Shown: positions 1 through 8,803, numbered from the stretch's first letter. The stretch: DNA of 64,000 bases from Rufibacter glacialis (GCF_008271745.1 NZ_VKKZ01000020.1:248001-312000); one strand, 5' to 3'. A program made the numbers and translations. The notes: generated by a model not told the origin, from the sequence alone.

Positions 1-1000
1 ACTGAAGCCGTATCTGTTTGATAGTGGCCCCCAATGCTTTTCTGATCCCGATCTCCCGGGTGCGTTCGGTTACGCTCACCATCATGATGTTCATTAACCC
101 GATGGAAGCCCCCAGCAAGGTGATGAAGCCCACCAGGAAGCCTCCGGTTTTGAGGTAGCCGGTGATCTTGTTCAGGGTCTGCTCCACAGAATCGCTGCGG
201 GTGATCTCAAAGGAATCTTCCTGGCCCAGCCGGTCTTGCCGCACCTTGCGCATAATGCCCGTGGCTTCTTCCATGGCGAAGGCCAGGCTGGTGCCATTGA
301 GGATGGCGGTTTTTATCTCAAAAGTTAAAGGCGATTGGGTAGGAATCTGAGTGGCTGCCTCCAGCGGGATGATGATCCGGCGGTTACTGCCGCCACCACC
401 CAACCCGCCGCCTTCGCTTTTGATTTTGCCAATCACCTTGAACCGACGGCCCAGCATGATCAGGCTCTTGCCTTCGGGGCTCTGCTTGGGAAATAATTTA
501 TCTGCCACTTCCTCGCCAATAATGGCTACGGGGGCGCCGGATTCTATCTCCAGGCTGGAAAAAGGCCTACCCAGCTCTAAATCATAGTTCTCGTTCACCA
601 GGTAATTCTCGTCGCCCCCTATCACGCTCATGTTGGGGTTGGTTTTGATGCTGCCCGCCTTCACAGACACGTTCCCGCTTACCCAGGCAGACAAACTCAC
701 CCTGCCTTTGTCGGTCATGAGGTTCTTGTACTGCTTGGCCTGGAACTCGGTGATGTTGGGGTACACCTTGCTTTGCCGCCCGCCTTGCTGGCCACCGCTC
801 CATTTCTTCTCGATGTCAAAAGAATTAGCCCCCAAGGTGGAAAATGTGCTGGAAACCGAAGACTTAATGCCTTCAATTGCCGTTAATATTCCTACCAGAG
901 ACATAATCCCGATGGAGATAATGAGGGCCGTGAGCACCGTACGGAGCAAATTGCTCTTGATGGAGCGGAAACCTTCTTTCGTGTTTTCTAAAAGATTCAT
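1..1000 (-). CDS. MacB/FtsX-type ABC transporter permease (C-terminus cut by window edge)
   Basis: The ATG is at 1000 and the frame stays open through base 1, so about 333 residues are visible. The product is an inner-membrane permease of the MacB/LolC/FtsX class, which works with a separate ATPase in export or envelope mechanotransmission. A first membrane segment lies near residues 18-40 (LLRTVLTALIISIGIMSLVG). A periplasmic MacB core-like domain with a glycine-rich patch follows. A second hydrophobic segment comes near residues 285-310, then the family-typical cytoplasmic motif TERTREIGIRKALGAT. Family members are near 410 residues, so roughly 75 are missing. It is divergent from the gene at 1128. 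The ATPase partner is not in view and the substrate cannot be named. Confidence 0.9.
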   Translation of the reverse strand, partial: MNLLENTKEGFRSIKSNLLRTVLTALIISIGIMSLVGILTAIEGIKSSVSSTFSTLGANSFDIEKKWSGGQQGGRQSKVYPNITEFQAKQYKNLMTDKGRVSLSAWVSGNVSVKAGSIKTNPNMSVIGGDENYLVNENYDLELGRPFSSLEIESGAPVAIIGEEVADKLFPKQSPEGKSLIMLGRRFKVIGKIKSEGGGLGGGGSNRRIIIPLEAATQIPTQSPLTFEIKTAILNGTSLAFAMEEATGIMRKVRQDRLGQEDSFEITRSDSVEQTLNKITGYLKTGGFLVGFITLLGASIGLMNIMMVSVTERTREIGIRKALGATIKQIRLQ

Positions 1001-1127
1001 GTTTTCTCGGGGCCAGTACCGTTACAGACTATCTGTCGTAAAAGCGAACTCTTTCTTACTGTTATAAAAGTAATGGTTTTCCTGTTTATTGGCTGTTTTT
1101 CTTACATTCGTTCCAAACCGGTTATCA

Positions 1128-2399
1128 ATGAAGACGTTGTCCAGGATTTTCTTTCTCTTGCTGGCTTTCATGGCAGTAGCCCACTCTGGTTGGGCCTCTT
1201 ACCTGCTGCTTCCCATGGACGAAAGCCAGAAGAACCACTTAAAAGCGTATGGCATAGCCTATTGGGCCTTGCAACGGCAAGTGGAGGTTGATTGGCTATT
1301 GAATTACAAAGGCGGTGCCTTTGGGTTTAAACAGAGCAACGCGCTGGAGAACGAACTGGTGGTGCGGGGCATCAGTTACCAGTCTATTTCAGACGCGCAG
1401 TACAGCCAGATCCTTGCCCAGATTGCCGCCCCGGAGTCTAACATGGACGTGATGAAGCTGGAGAAGGCGCCAAAGATTGCGGTGTACTCGCCCAAGTCAA
1501 AACAGCCCTGGGATGATGCCGTGACCCTGGTGCTCACTTACGCTGAGATCCCCTATGATATCATCTATGACCCGGAGATCCTGGAAGACAAACTGCCGAA
1601 GTACGACTGGCTGCACCTGCACCATGAGGATTTCACGGGCCAGCACGGTAAGTTCTACACCGCCTTCCGCAACGCACCCTGGTACCTGGAGCAGAAGCGC
1701 GAGGCCGAGGCTACTGCCAAGCGGTTCGGGTATGCCAAAGTGCCCCAGCTGAAAAGTGCAGTGGCGCAGCGCATCCGGGATTTCTGCGCCGGTGGGGGCT
1801 TCATGTTCGCCATGTGTTCAGCCACGGATACCTATGACATTGCCCTGGCCGCCGTGGGTCTGGACATCACCGAAAGCATGTTTGACGGCGACCCTTCAGA
1901 CCCTCAAGCCCAGCAGAAGCTCAACTTCAACCACACCTTTGCCTTCAAGGACTTCACCCTGATCAGAGATCCATATCACCCGGAGTTCTCCAACATTGAC
2001 AATTCCCAATTAGAGCGGGGCTTGCGGGAGAACAACGACTTTTTCCAGCTCTTTACCTACTCGGCTAAGTGGGATCCCATTCCTACCATGCTCACCCAGA
2101 ACCACGTCAAAACCATTAAGGGGTTTATGGGATTAACCACTGGTTTCAAGAAAAGGCTCATTAAATCTGAGGTGGTGGTGATGGGCGAGAACAAAGCCAT
2201 TGACGAGGCCCGCTACATCCACGGCACCTTCGGAAAAGGCACCTGGACGTTCTACGGCGGCCATGACCCAGAGGACTACCAACACTTCGTGGAAGAGGAA
2301 CCCACCGACCTTTCGCTCTACCCCAACTCCCCGGGCTACCGGCTGATCCTGAACAACATCCTGTTCCCGGCGGCTAAGAAAAAGAAACAGAAGACGTAA
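1128..2399 (+). CDS. Secreted protein of unknown function with a glutamine-amidotransferase-like look
   Basis: A 423-residue protein. I chose the ATG at 1128 because a classical signal peptide starts there (MKTLSRIFFLLLAFMAVAHS, cleavage likely after GWA). Similar Bacteroidota proteins are, as I recall, often labelled asparagine synthetase B. I see neither an N-terminal catalytic Cys nor an SGGxDS ATP-pyrophosphatase loop, so I do not accept that name. The order DWLHLHHEDF, FCAGGGFMFAMCSATD and WTFYGGHDPEDY recalls class-I amidotransferase or ThuA-like folds, with the Cys/Ser turn after GGGF; this is inference. The tail is very basic (KKKKQK). A repeat array begins directly after the stop codon. 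Confidence 0.8.
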   Translation: MKTLSRIFFLLLAFMAVAHSGWASYLLLPMDESQKNHLKAYGIAYWALQRQVEVDWLLNYKGGAFGFKQSNALENELVVRGISYQSISDAQYSQILAQIAAPESNMDVMKLEKAPKIAVYSPKSKQPWDDAVTLVLTYAEIPYDIIYDPEILEDKLPKYDWLHLHHEDFTGQHGKFYTAFRNAPWYLEQKREAEATAKRFGYAKVPQLKSAVAQRIRDFCAGGGFMFAMCSATDTYDIALAAVGLDITESMFDGDPSDPQAQQKLNFNHTFAFKDFTLIRDPYHPEFSNIDNSQLERGLRENNDFFQLFTYSAKWDPIPTMLTQNHVKTIKGFMGLTTGFKKRLIKSEVVVMGENKAIDEARYIHGTFGKGTWTFYGGHDPEDYQHFVEEEPTDLSLYPNSPGYRLILNNILFPAAKKKKQKT

Positions 2400-2718
2400 T
2401 TAAATTTGGAGATGTGAAGATTTGAAGATGTGAGGATGATAAAAGAAAGAGGGGTTTAGCGGCTGTTTTCCCTAAAACAGCCGCTAAACCCCTCTTTCTT
2501 TTATGGGGAAATTATGAATTAGAGATGTAACTAGCAGCGGCTTCGCATAGATATCTTTACCTTTCGCCCACAAGATCCTTTCAGGAGGACAAGAGGGTGT
2601 GTGATTAGAAAACAGAGGCCGGCAAACAGACAGGAATACCTATCCATCTTAAGATTTCCGGATCTTCTAATTGATGAATCTGCACATCTTCAAATTTCCA
2701 AATCTACAAATTCAAAAA
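2400..2718. other. Gene-free interval packed with repeats
   Basis: It holds, in order: a short TTTGAAGAT-type array right after the upstream stop (2401-2440), a perfect 31-bp-arm hairpin (2439-2504), a copy of an AAGATCCTTTCAGGA repeat (about 2568-2592), and a second TTTGAAGAT-type array in the opposite orientation (about 2645-2718) that runs into the miaE stop. No ORF of interest is seen. Confidence 0.8.
2439..2504. terminator. Perfect 31-bp inverted repeat with 4-nt loop (bidirectional terminator)
   Basis: Arms 2439-2469 and 2474-2504 are exact reverse complements around the loop CCCT. The core GTTTAGCGGCTGTTTT belongs to the recurring hairpin family of this window. The outer A/T-rich ends give U-tracts both ways, fitting the convergent genes on either side. 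Confidence 0.8.
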
Positions 2719-3312
2719 TCAGTGAATCCGGTCCGGGCGGTGCTCCAGGTTGGCGATGATGTTAGCTTCAATTTCCAGTAGTTCCTGGAGCCGGGCGTCT
2801 ACCACTTCTTTGGGCATGTATTCCTTGGCCAGCTTCACAAAGCTCACGTAATGGCTTGCTTCTGAGACCATGAGTTCATAGTAGAACTTCTGCAGACCCT
2901 CATCTTGCAGATTCTTCCAGAGAAGCTTGAAGCGCTCGCAGGACCGGGCCTCAATGAGGGCATTCACCAGGAGATGGTCCATGAGTTGGCGTTCGCGTTT
3001 GTCGCCTTTCCTGATGTGCTTGCTCAGCTGTACCACATATTCATCGGGCCGGTTGCGGCCTAACTCGTAGCCTCGCTTCTTCAGTTCTTCCAACACCCGC
3101 TCAAAATGGCTCCATTCCTCGGCCACCAGAGCAGTCATCTCTTCCACCAGCTTGGTCTTATCGGGGTACTTCACAATTAGCGAGATGCCCGAGGTGGCGG
3201 CTTTCTGCTCACAATACGCATGATCTACCAGAATATCCTGGATGTTCATCTCCGCGATATTCACCCACCTAGGGTCAGTAGGCAATTGAAGTTTTAAGAT
3301 AGATTTAGCCAC
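2719..3312 (-). CDS. miaE: tRNA-(ms2io6A37) hydroxylase MiaE
   Basis: A 197-residue ferritin-like di-iron monooxygenase that hydroxylates the isopentenyl group of ms2i6A37 in tRNAs reading UNN codons, after MiaA and MiaB have acted. Carboxylate/histidine motifs of the four-helix bundle are visible: EEWSHFERV near residues 65-73, EARSCERF near 120, and EASHYVSF near 150. The length matches the family. The start is GTG at 3312 (GTG GCT AAA TCT); no ATG in frame would keep the N-terminus. The upstream gene on the same strand is the porin, 364 bases away behind repeat arrays. MiaB is also in this window, at 10272. Confidence 0.92.
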   Translation of the reverse strand: MAKSILKLQLPTDPRWVNIAEMNIQDILVDHAYCEQKAATSGISLIVKYPDKTKLVEEMTALVAEEWSHFERVLEELKKRGYELGRNRPDEYVVQLSKHIRKGDKRERQLMDHLLVNALIEARSCERFKLLWKNLQDEGLQKFYYELMVSEASHYVSFVKLAKEYMPKEVVDARLQELLEIEANIIANLEHRPDRIH

Positions 3313-3676
3313 TTTTTTAGATTTGAAGAGGTGAAGATTTGGAAATCTGAAGATTAGATGATTTGAAGATTAGGAAATTTGAAGATGAGGGATATGTGAA
3401 GATTTGAAAATGCAGAGTTGAGGATGTGAATTCTTGGTATGATGGGAAGGTATTATAGTCTAACAACTGTGGGCCTTCTATAAAGCTGTTGTAATCTTCT
3501 ATGGCATGAAAAAACCCTCATGCAATAGAAGAGCCTTGGTTTAGGTACTATTACCTAAAAGTAACCTTTAAATCAGACTTTCTTTCCATTTCCAATTAGC
3601 ACCTTATTCCGCCTTCCCACTTCTACCATTCTCCCTATTTTCAAATCTTCAAATCTGCACATTTTCAAATTTCCTC
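3313..3676. other. Gene-free interval bracketed by inverted TTTGAAGAT-type arrays
   Basis: The left array (about 3318-3425) has many imperfect units such as GATTTGAAGA, TTTGGAAATC and GATTTGAAAATG. The right array (about 3640-3676) reads as the reverse complement (TTCAAATCTTCAAATCT). Between them is ordinary AT-rich sequence with no ORF or terminator that I can support. Confidence 0.75.
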
Positions 3677-5629
3677 CTAATCATAGAAGTTCCACCGCAG
3701 GCCAAAGGCGAAGCTGAAGGGGTTGGCGACATATAGCGGGGTAGTGAAGTACCCTTGCTCCCAGCTGCTGATGGCGGAGTTGAGGTGGCTTACCTTCAGG
3801 AACAAGTTGATGGTCTTGATATCGGCGTTCAGGAACACGTCAAGGGTGGGGTACCGGGTGATCAGGAAATTGTTCTGGAGGTGGAACTGCTGAGTAACGG
3901 GCATGTAGCCATCGGCAAAGTAATCTGAATGCCACGTCACCTCTACCCCGGTCTGTACTTTCAAAGCTCCCTTCAAGACAGGGCCTTGCACGTACAACCT
4001 AGAATTCACGTACCATTCCGGCATTCTAATCGCGTCTCCCCCATTCACCTTGTTGTAGGCCAAGTGGTTATCCAGCACGAAAGACTTTACATTCACCCTG
4101 TACCGAAGGCCGGCCTGCACCAAGTTCAAAGAGCCATCTACCTGCGCCGGCTGCGCCCAGGCCCCTGCCATGGAATCCTGGAAGTACACGTGGTTGACCA
4201 GGTTGGTGAATTGGAGGTACCCGTTCAGGTAATGGTTCTTGTAACCGGCTTCCAAAGAGGCATTGGTTTGGGTGGCCTGCGTATTCTCAAAGTCATTTAT
4301 CCATTTGAAGTGGTTGCTGATGAACACGCGTTGCAGCAACGTAGGTGAATAAGAAGAACGGGTCTGGCGCAGCGACAGGAACCGATAGCGGGCCTCAGCA
4401 TTCAAGCGGTAATCGCCGCCGCCAATCTGCACCTCGGCGTCAGTGGTCACGTAGATATCGTTTTTTAACCGGAACTGGGCTTCACCGCCAATGAAATTAT
4501 CTGCGATGGTGCGTTTCTCCCTTTCCATGGTAGACGTAGTAACCACTTTCCCTTCCGCATCTCGAGAGAAATTGCGTCCCTCGGCCGTCACTTCATAAGA
4601 CCCGTCGCGCCGTTTGGCGTAAGCCCGGTACACAAACAGGCGGCTGTTGCCCATTACCCCGAAGGTGTTCTCAATCTGCCTGAAATAAGAATCATCATAG
4701 GTGCGGGCTGTATCCAGGCGGGCCCTTGGGTAAAATTGCAAGACAAGGCGGCTAGGTCTTCCTGAGCCTAAGGTATCATAGGGCAATTCAGTATCAGAGT
4801 ACGCATTGGTCTGCGAATTAACATCCAGGGTGTGGTAGAGCTGCAATCCGGCGCCCAGGAGCTTGTACCAATGAGTGGCATGGAAATTATTGCGTTTCTC
4901 ATCAGACACCGCATGCTGCAACCAGACCGGCTCCGATTTATAGTCAAAGAGACTATCCTGCGGCTCGCCCGGCTCTGGCCTGATGCCTCCTTGCTCTACC
5001 TGCTCATGGCTGCTCAGGTTGTAGTTGGCCATGAGTCGGTAGCGTTCGTTTTTGCTGTAATAATGGGTAAACGCCTGAAAACCGTAATGGCTCACCAACC
5101 CGTCTATGCCGCTGCCCAGACTTCCTATCTGCCGTTCAGACCCTACCCGCTCATACCCAATACCCACGTTCCAGTTAGCCGCCACATTACGCGTATGCTT
5201 GGCCCGGAAGATCTGCTCCCCTAAGGCTCCCTGTGAATAATTCAGGAAGGTGAAGGGCGATTTGGTGTCATAATACTCCATGGCGGCGGGGTTCACCGCG
5301 TACGGATCAAAGGCGTTTCGGCCTAAGCGGTTCCCCAAGGTGGTGGGCATGCGCCAGAAAAGTGGCTGTGACGCAGTGCCTATGTTGCCCAGGTTCTGTT
5401 GCAGGGTGGAGTCATAGTACCAATGCCGGAAACTGGAGAGATTGGTCAGGGAAGTATCAATACGGGAGGGCGTCAGGTTTCCCTTGAAGATATCGGCTTC
5501 ATAAAGCACCATGGTGGTGGCCGAGCCATAGATGGCCTTGGTAGAGTCGTTCAGGATCTGGGCCTCGGACTCCCCAGGAAAGCCCAGCCAAACCAGCAAA
5601 GCCGCAGCAAAAATTTTCTTACAAGTCAC
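3677..5629 (-). CDS. Putative outer-membrane porin (Porin_10 family)
   Basis: About 650 residues. A signal peptide (KKIFAAALLVWLGFPGESEA) is followed by a long beta-strand-rich protein with alternating aromatic residues and a C-terminal Phe-rich strand ending in FALRWNFYD-like sequence (FAFGLRWNFYD), as in outer-membrane barrels. Stretches such as SPFTFLNYSQGALGEQ and NWNVGIGYERVGSERQ are typical of the Bacteroidota putative porin family. No ATG lies in frame near the signal peptide. GTG at 5629 fits best, because a TACTTTTG -7 box sits at 5633-5640 and the longer reading would overlap lpxK. The substrate is unknown. Confidence 0.82.
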   Translation of the reverse strand: MTCKKIFAAALLVWLGFPGESEAQILNDSTKAIYGSATTMVLYEADIFKGNLTPSRIDTSLTNLSSFRHWYYDSTLQQNLGNIGTASQPLFWRMPTTLGNRLGRNAFDPYAVNPAAMEYYDTKSPFTFLNYSQGALGEQIFRAKHTRNVAANWNVGIGYERVGSERQIGSLGSGIDGLVSHYGFQAFTHYYSKNERYRLMANYNLSSHEQVEQGGIRPEPGEPQDSLFDYKSEPVWLQHAVSDEKRNNFHATHWYKLLGAGLQLYHTLDVNSQTNAYSDTELPYDTLGSGRPSRLVLQFYPRARLDTARTYDDSYFRQIENTFGVMGNSRLFVYRAYAKRRDGSYEVTAEGRNFSRDAEGKVVTTSTMEREKRTIADNFIGGEAQFRLKNDIYVTTDAEVQIGGGDYRLNAEARYRFLSLRQTRSSYSPTLLQRVFISNHFKWINDFENTQATQTNASLEAGYKNHYLNGYLQFTNLVNHVYFQDSMAGAWAQPAQVDGSLNLVQAGLRYRVNVKSFVLDNHLAYNKVNGGDAIRMPEWYVNSRLYVQGPVLKGALKVQTGVEVTWHSDYFADGYMPVTQQFHLQNNFLITRYPTLDVFLNADIKTINLFLKVSHLNSAISSWEQGYFTTPLYVANPFSFAFGLRWNFYD

Positions 5630-5632
5630 GTT

Positions 5633-5640
5633 CAAAAGTA
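5633..5640 (-). promoter_or_regulatory. TACTTTTG -7 box for the porin gene
   Basis: A match to TAnnTTTG read on the minus strand, inside the 3' end of the lpxK region and only 3 nt before the proposed GTG. If used, the mRNA would be leaderless or nearly so. No clear TTG -33 box is seen. Confidence 0.4.
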
Positions 5641-5645
5641 GGCAT

Positions 5646-6707
5646 TTAAATCTGAACCCGGGTAGACACCCACTCCCTGACGGTTTGGTCAAAAGAAGGG
5701 ATCTGGGCGGCAAAAGTATTGGTAATAGGCAGGAAGAAAACCGGGTGCTCCTGCCAAAGTTCTCTCAGGTTCGGTTCCTGCCACTTTACGGCGTCTTTCT
5801 GGGTCATCACAATTCCGTCGGCCCCTTCCCCTGCTGCCGCAAAGAAGCCCAGCACCTCCGCCACCCGAGCGGGGGTAACGGCCGCATGGTCAGGCCAGTC
5901 AAAGTGACGTAAAATGGTAAAACCGTTGTCTTCCAGGTGGTGCACCAGGGGCTGCGCATTGGCAATACCCGTCACCAGAACTACCCTGTTGCCTAACGTC
6001 TGTTGCCGCCCTAAAGGTACAGCCGGACCATAGACAATTTGCGAGAAGAAAATTGGAATTTCTGGGCGAGTGTACCGCCGCACCTGTTCTCTCACCTGAG
6101 CCTGCTTTTCAGCAGTAAGTTCAGCGGGGCATTTGGTCACCACCACGGCGTCGGCGCGCCGGGCTCCTGCCCGGGGTTCCCGTAACCGGCCCATGGGCAG
6201 CAGGTAATCCTGGGTGAACAAGTTTTTATATTCAGAAAGGAGCAGATAGGAAGAAGACTTCACGGCCCGGTGCTGGAACGCATCGTCCAGCAGGATCACC
6301 TCCAGGTCAGGGAAAAGTTGGAGCAAGCGCTGAATGCCCTCGGCCCTTTTCTCACTGACAGCAACGCGCACTCCCGGCAGGCTTTGGGTGTATTGGAAGG
6401 GTTCATCCCCCAGGGTATGGGCAGTAGCCGCCGCATCTGCCAACACGAAACCTTTGGTGGCGCGCTTGTACCCCCGGCTCAGGATGGCCACCTTCTTCGG
6501 CTGCAACAGCCGGGCCAGGTATTCCACCTGCGGGGTTTTGCCCGTTCCGCCCACGCTCAGGTTGCCCACGCAAACCACTGGGATCGGTGCCTGGTAGGAA
6601 GAAAAAAGACCTTTATCGTATAAAACATTGCGAAAACGCACCCCTGTGCCGTACAAAAAGGCGAACGGGGAAAGAAAGAACCGAAGGACGGGCGGCAGTG
6701 CGGGCAT
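5646..6707 (-). CDS. lpxK: Tetraacyldisaccharide 4'-kinase LpxK
   Basis: A 353-residue membrane-bound kinase that phosphorylates the 4' position of the lipid A disaccharide precursor. The N-terminal hydrophobic stretch ([16 protein letters not shown]) is the membrane helix. The P-loop [12 protein letters not shown] lies near residues 48-60, followed by ILSRGYKR and the acidic/histidine motif LLDDAFQHR characteristic of LpxK. I take the ATG at 6707, because the upstream TTG at 6716 overlaps a promoter-like box. The stop is 17 bases from the porin start on the same strand, so co-transcription is possible. It is divergent from the Nif3-like gene. Confidence 0.94.
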   Translation of the reverse strand: MPALPPVLRFFLSPFAFLYGTGVRFRNVLYDKGLFSSYQAPIPVVCVGNLSVGGTGKTPQVEYLARLLQPKKVAILSRGYKRATKGFVLADAAATAHTLGDEPFQYTQSLPGVRVAVSEKRAEGIQRLLQLFPDLEVILLDDAFQHRAVKSSSYLLLSEYKNLFTQDYLLPMGRLREPRAGARRADAVVVTKCPAELTAEKQAQVREQVRRYTRPEIPIFFSQIVYGPAVPLGRQQTLGNRVVLVTGIANAQPLVHHLEDNGFTILRHFDWPDHAAVTPARVAEVLGFFAAAGEGADGIVMTQKDAVKWQEPNLRELWQEHPVFFLPITNTFAAQIPSFDQTVREWVSTRVQI

Positions 6708-6713
6708 GGTCTG

Positions 6714-6721
6714 CAAAAGTA
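6714..6721 (-). promoter_or_regulatory. TACTTTTG -7 box for lpxK
   Basis: A TAnnTTTG match on the minus strand, six bases from the ATG at 6707. This implies a very short or absent leader. No convincing -33 element is seen. Confidence 0.4.
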
Positions 6722-6767
6722 CATGATTTTTGCCTTTCTTTGCCTTTACCGGCTTTAAACCTAAAAA

Positions 6768-7865
6768 ATGACCAAGATAAAAGAAGTGTTGCAGGTATTG
6801 GAGCGATACGCCCCGCCCGCCTATCAGGAATCTTATGACAATGCCCTGCTGCAGGTGGGCGACCCAGAGGCTACCGTGACCGGCGTGCTGGTCACCTTAG
6901 ACTGTACCCTGGAAGTGGTGCAGGAGGCCCTTGACCGGGGTTGTAACCTCATTGTGGCGCACCACCCCGTCATCTTCAAGCCGCTCAAGAACCTGACTGG
7001 CAAAACCCCGGTAGAACGCATCCTGCTCAAGGCCTTGCAACACCAGATCGCCATTTTTGCCTGCCACACCAACCTGGACCACGTGCACAACGGCGTCAAC
7101 CGGAAGCTCTGCGAAAAACTGGGCCTGCAGAACCCCAAGATTCTGGCCCCCAAAACGCAAATCCTCACCAAACTGGAAACCTATGTGCCCCTGGAAGACA
7201 CCGAGAAGGTCTTGGCCGCTCTGCATGCGGCGGGTGCCGGGCAGATCGGTGACTACTCAGACTGCAGCTTTCGGATAACTGGCACCGGACGGTTCACGCC
7301 CTCGGCCCAAGCCAATCCACATATAGGAGAGCCTTGCCAGACCGAGGAAACCATAGAGAACAAGATTGAGGTGGTATTCCCAGCCTTCAAGCAGGCGCAG
7401 ATCATGCGGGCGCTGCTCAAAGCCCATCCCTATGAAGAGGTGGCCCATTACCTGGTGGCGCTGGAGAACGAGAACCAGGAAGTAGGCGCGGGCATGGTGG
7501 GCGAGCTGGAGACCGCCCTTTCCGGCGAGGAGTTTACCCGCCACGTGAAGGAAAGCCTTCAGATCAGCACCTTCCGGCATACGGCCTGGCCCACAGAACC
7601 CATCAAACGGGTGGCGGTCTGCGGCGGGGCCGGCAGTTTCCTGACCCGGCAGGCCAAAGCGGCTGGTGCCCAGGTGTTCCTGACCGCTGATTTGAAGTAC
7701 CACGATTTTTTTGAAGCCACGGAGCACCTGGCCCTGGTAGACGTGGGCCATTATGAAAGCGAAGTTTATACGAAGGAGCTTTTTTATGATATACTTACGA
7801 AAACTTTTTCTAATTTTGCAGTCGAATTGGCCTTTACCCATACCAATCCAGTAAGACACAGCTAA
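6768..7865 (+). CDS. Nif3-like dinuclear metal centre protein
   Basis: A 365-residue member of the Nif3/YbgI/YqfO family of hexameric di-metal proteins. The metal ligands are visible: IVAHHPVIF near residue 65, the HTNLDHVHNG region near 98-107, and DVGHYESE near residue 328. The extra length over short YbgI proteins comes from the central PII-like insert (about residues 125-235) found in the YqfO branch. The reaction is not settled for the family; GTP cyclohydrolase-like and hydrolase roles have been proposed. It lies six bases upstream of the zinc-ribbon gene, so the two form an operon. That pairing is common in Bacteroidota. Confidence 0.9.
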   Translation: MTKIKEVLQVLERYAPPAYQESYDNALLQVGDPEATVTGVLVTLDCTLEVVQEALDRGCNLIVAHHPVIFKPLKNLTGKTPVERILLKALQHQIAIFACHTNLDHVHNGVNRKLCEKLGLQNPKILAPKTQILTKLETYVPLEDTEKVLAALHAAGAGQIGDYSDCSFRITGTGRFTPSAQANPHIGEPCQTEETIENKIEVVFPAFKQAQIMRALLKAHPYEEVAHYLVALENENQEVGAGMVGELETALSGEEFTRHVKESLQISTFRHTAWPTEPIKRVAVCGGAGSFLTRQAKAAGAQVFLTADLKYHDFFEATEHLALVDVGHYESEVYTKELFYDILTKTFSNFAVELAFTHTNPVRHS

Positions 7866-7871
7866 ATATAC

Positions 7872-8609
7872 ATGGAAAGTACTGTAGCAAGTAAGTTAGA
7901 TGCACTTCTAAGACTTCAGAGCTTAGATTCTCAATTAGACCAAATTCTACAAGTTAGAGGCGACCTACCGGAAGAGGTTCGTGACCTGGAAGATGAGATT
8001 GCCGGCTACCAAGTACGCGTGAGCAAATTTGATGAGGAGATCGCTGAACTACAGCAGTCTATTGCCAGCCGCAAGCAGGCCATCAAAGACTCTGAGAAGC
8101 TGATCAAGAAATACGAAGAGCAACAGGAGAATGTGCGTAACAACCGCGAGTTTGACGCCATCACCAAAGAAGTGGAGCTGCAGAAACTGGAAATCCAGAT
8201 CAACGAGAAGAAAATCCGCGAGGCCAATTTTCAGATAGAGCAGAAAAACCAGGACATCCAGGAAACCAAGAACCGCCTGGAAGAGCGCCAAAAAGACCTC
8301 AACACCAAGAACAGTGAGTTGCAGGTGATGGTGAACGAAAGCGAAGCCGACGAGCGCAAGCTGAACGAGGAAAAGGAAGAAGCCATCACCCACATTGAGG
8401 AACGCCTTTTGTTCGCCTACAACCGGATCCGGAAAAACGTACGTAACGGCCTGGCCGTGGTAACGGTGAAGCGTGACGCCTGCGGCGGATGTTTCAACAC
8501 TGTTCCCCCGCAACGCCAGTCAGACATCGCCTCTAAGAAAAAGATCACCGTGTGCGAGCACTGCGGCCGTATCTTAGCCGATGTTGAGCAAAAAGTAATA
8601 ACCCAATAG
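7872..8609 (+). CDS. Coiled-coil protein with C4-type zinc ribbon
   Basis: A 245-residue protein. Residues 30-175 are an almost unbroken coiled coil rich in Glu, Lys, Gln and Leu. The C-terminus carries two CxxC knuckles (CGGC near 200 and CEHCGRIL near 225) that would bind one zinc ion. This matches the DUF164/CT398-like family, which has been proposed to be a nucleic-acid- or secretion-associated adaptor, though its role is unproven. It is translated from the same message as the Nif3-like gene (6-base gap), and a hairpin terminator follows at 8631. Confidence 0.88.
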   Translation: MESTVASKLDALLRLQSLDSQLDQILQVRGDLPEEVRDLEDEIAGYQVRVSKFDEEIAELQQSIASRKQAIKDSEKLIKKYEEQQENVRNNREFDAITKEVELQKLEIQINEKKIREANFQIEQKNQDIQETKNRLEERQKDLNTKNSELQVMVNESEADERKLNEEKEEAITHIEERLLFAYNRIRKNVRNGLAVVTVKRDACGGCFNTVPPQRQSDIASKKKITVCEHCGRILADVEQKVITQ

Positions 8610-8630
8610 GTTTAAGAAAAAATCAACAGG

Positions 8631-8662
8631 AAAGGGATGGCGAAAGTCATCCCTTTTTCTTT
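8631..8662 (+). terminator. Intrinsic terminator
   Basis: AAAGGGATG and CATCCCTTT arms around GCGAAAGT, followed by TTTCTTT. It closes the Nif3/zinc-ribbon operon. Confidence 0.75.
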
Positions 8663-8795
8663 GCCTGTCTAGGTGGCCTCTGCCCTTTTACGCCATTGTA
8701 ATTCTGGGCTTGTTTTTAGGAAATCACCTCTAAAGCGTCCAATTCAAGAAAGGCTTTCCTTGGCGGCGCGGCTTAGCCAAGCCAAACAAACTGCG

Positions 8796-8803
8796 TATCT
8801 TTG
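8796..8803 (+). promoter_or_regulatory. TATCTTTG -7 promoter box
   Basis: An exact Bacteroidota TAnnTTTG element 28 bases upstream of the pabB ATG at 8832. It argues against the longer reading that starts at 8673. The -33 element is weak. Confidence 0.6.
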
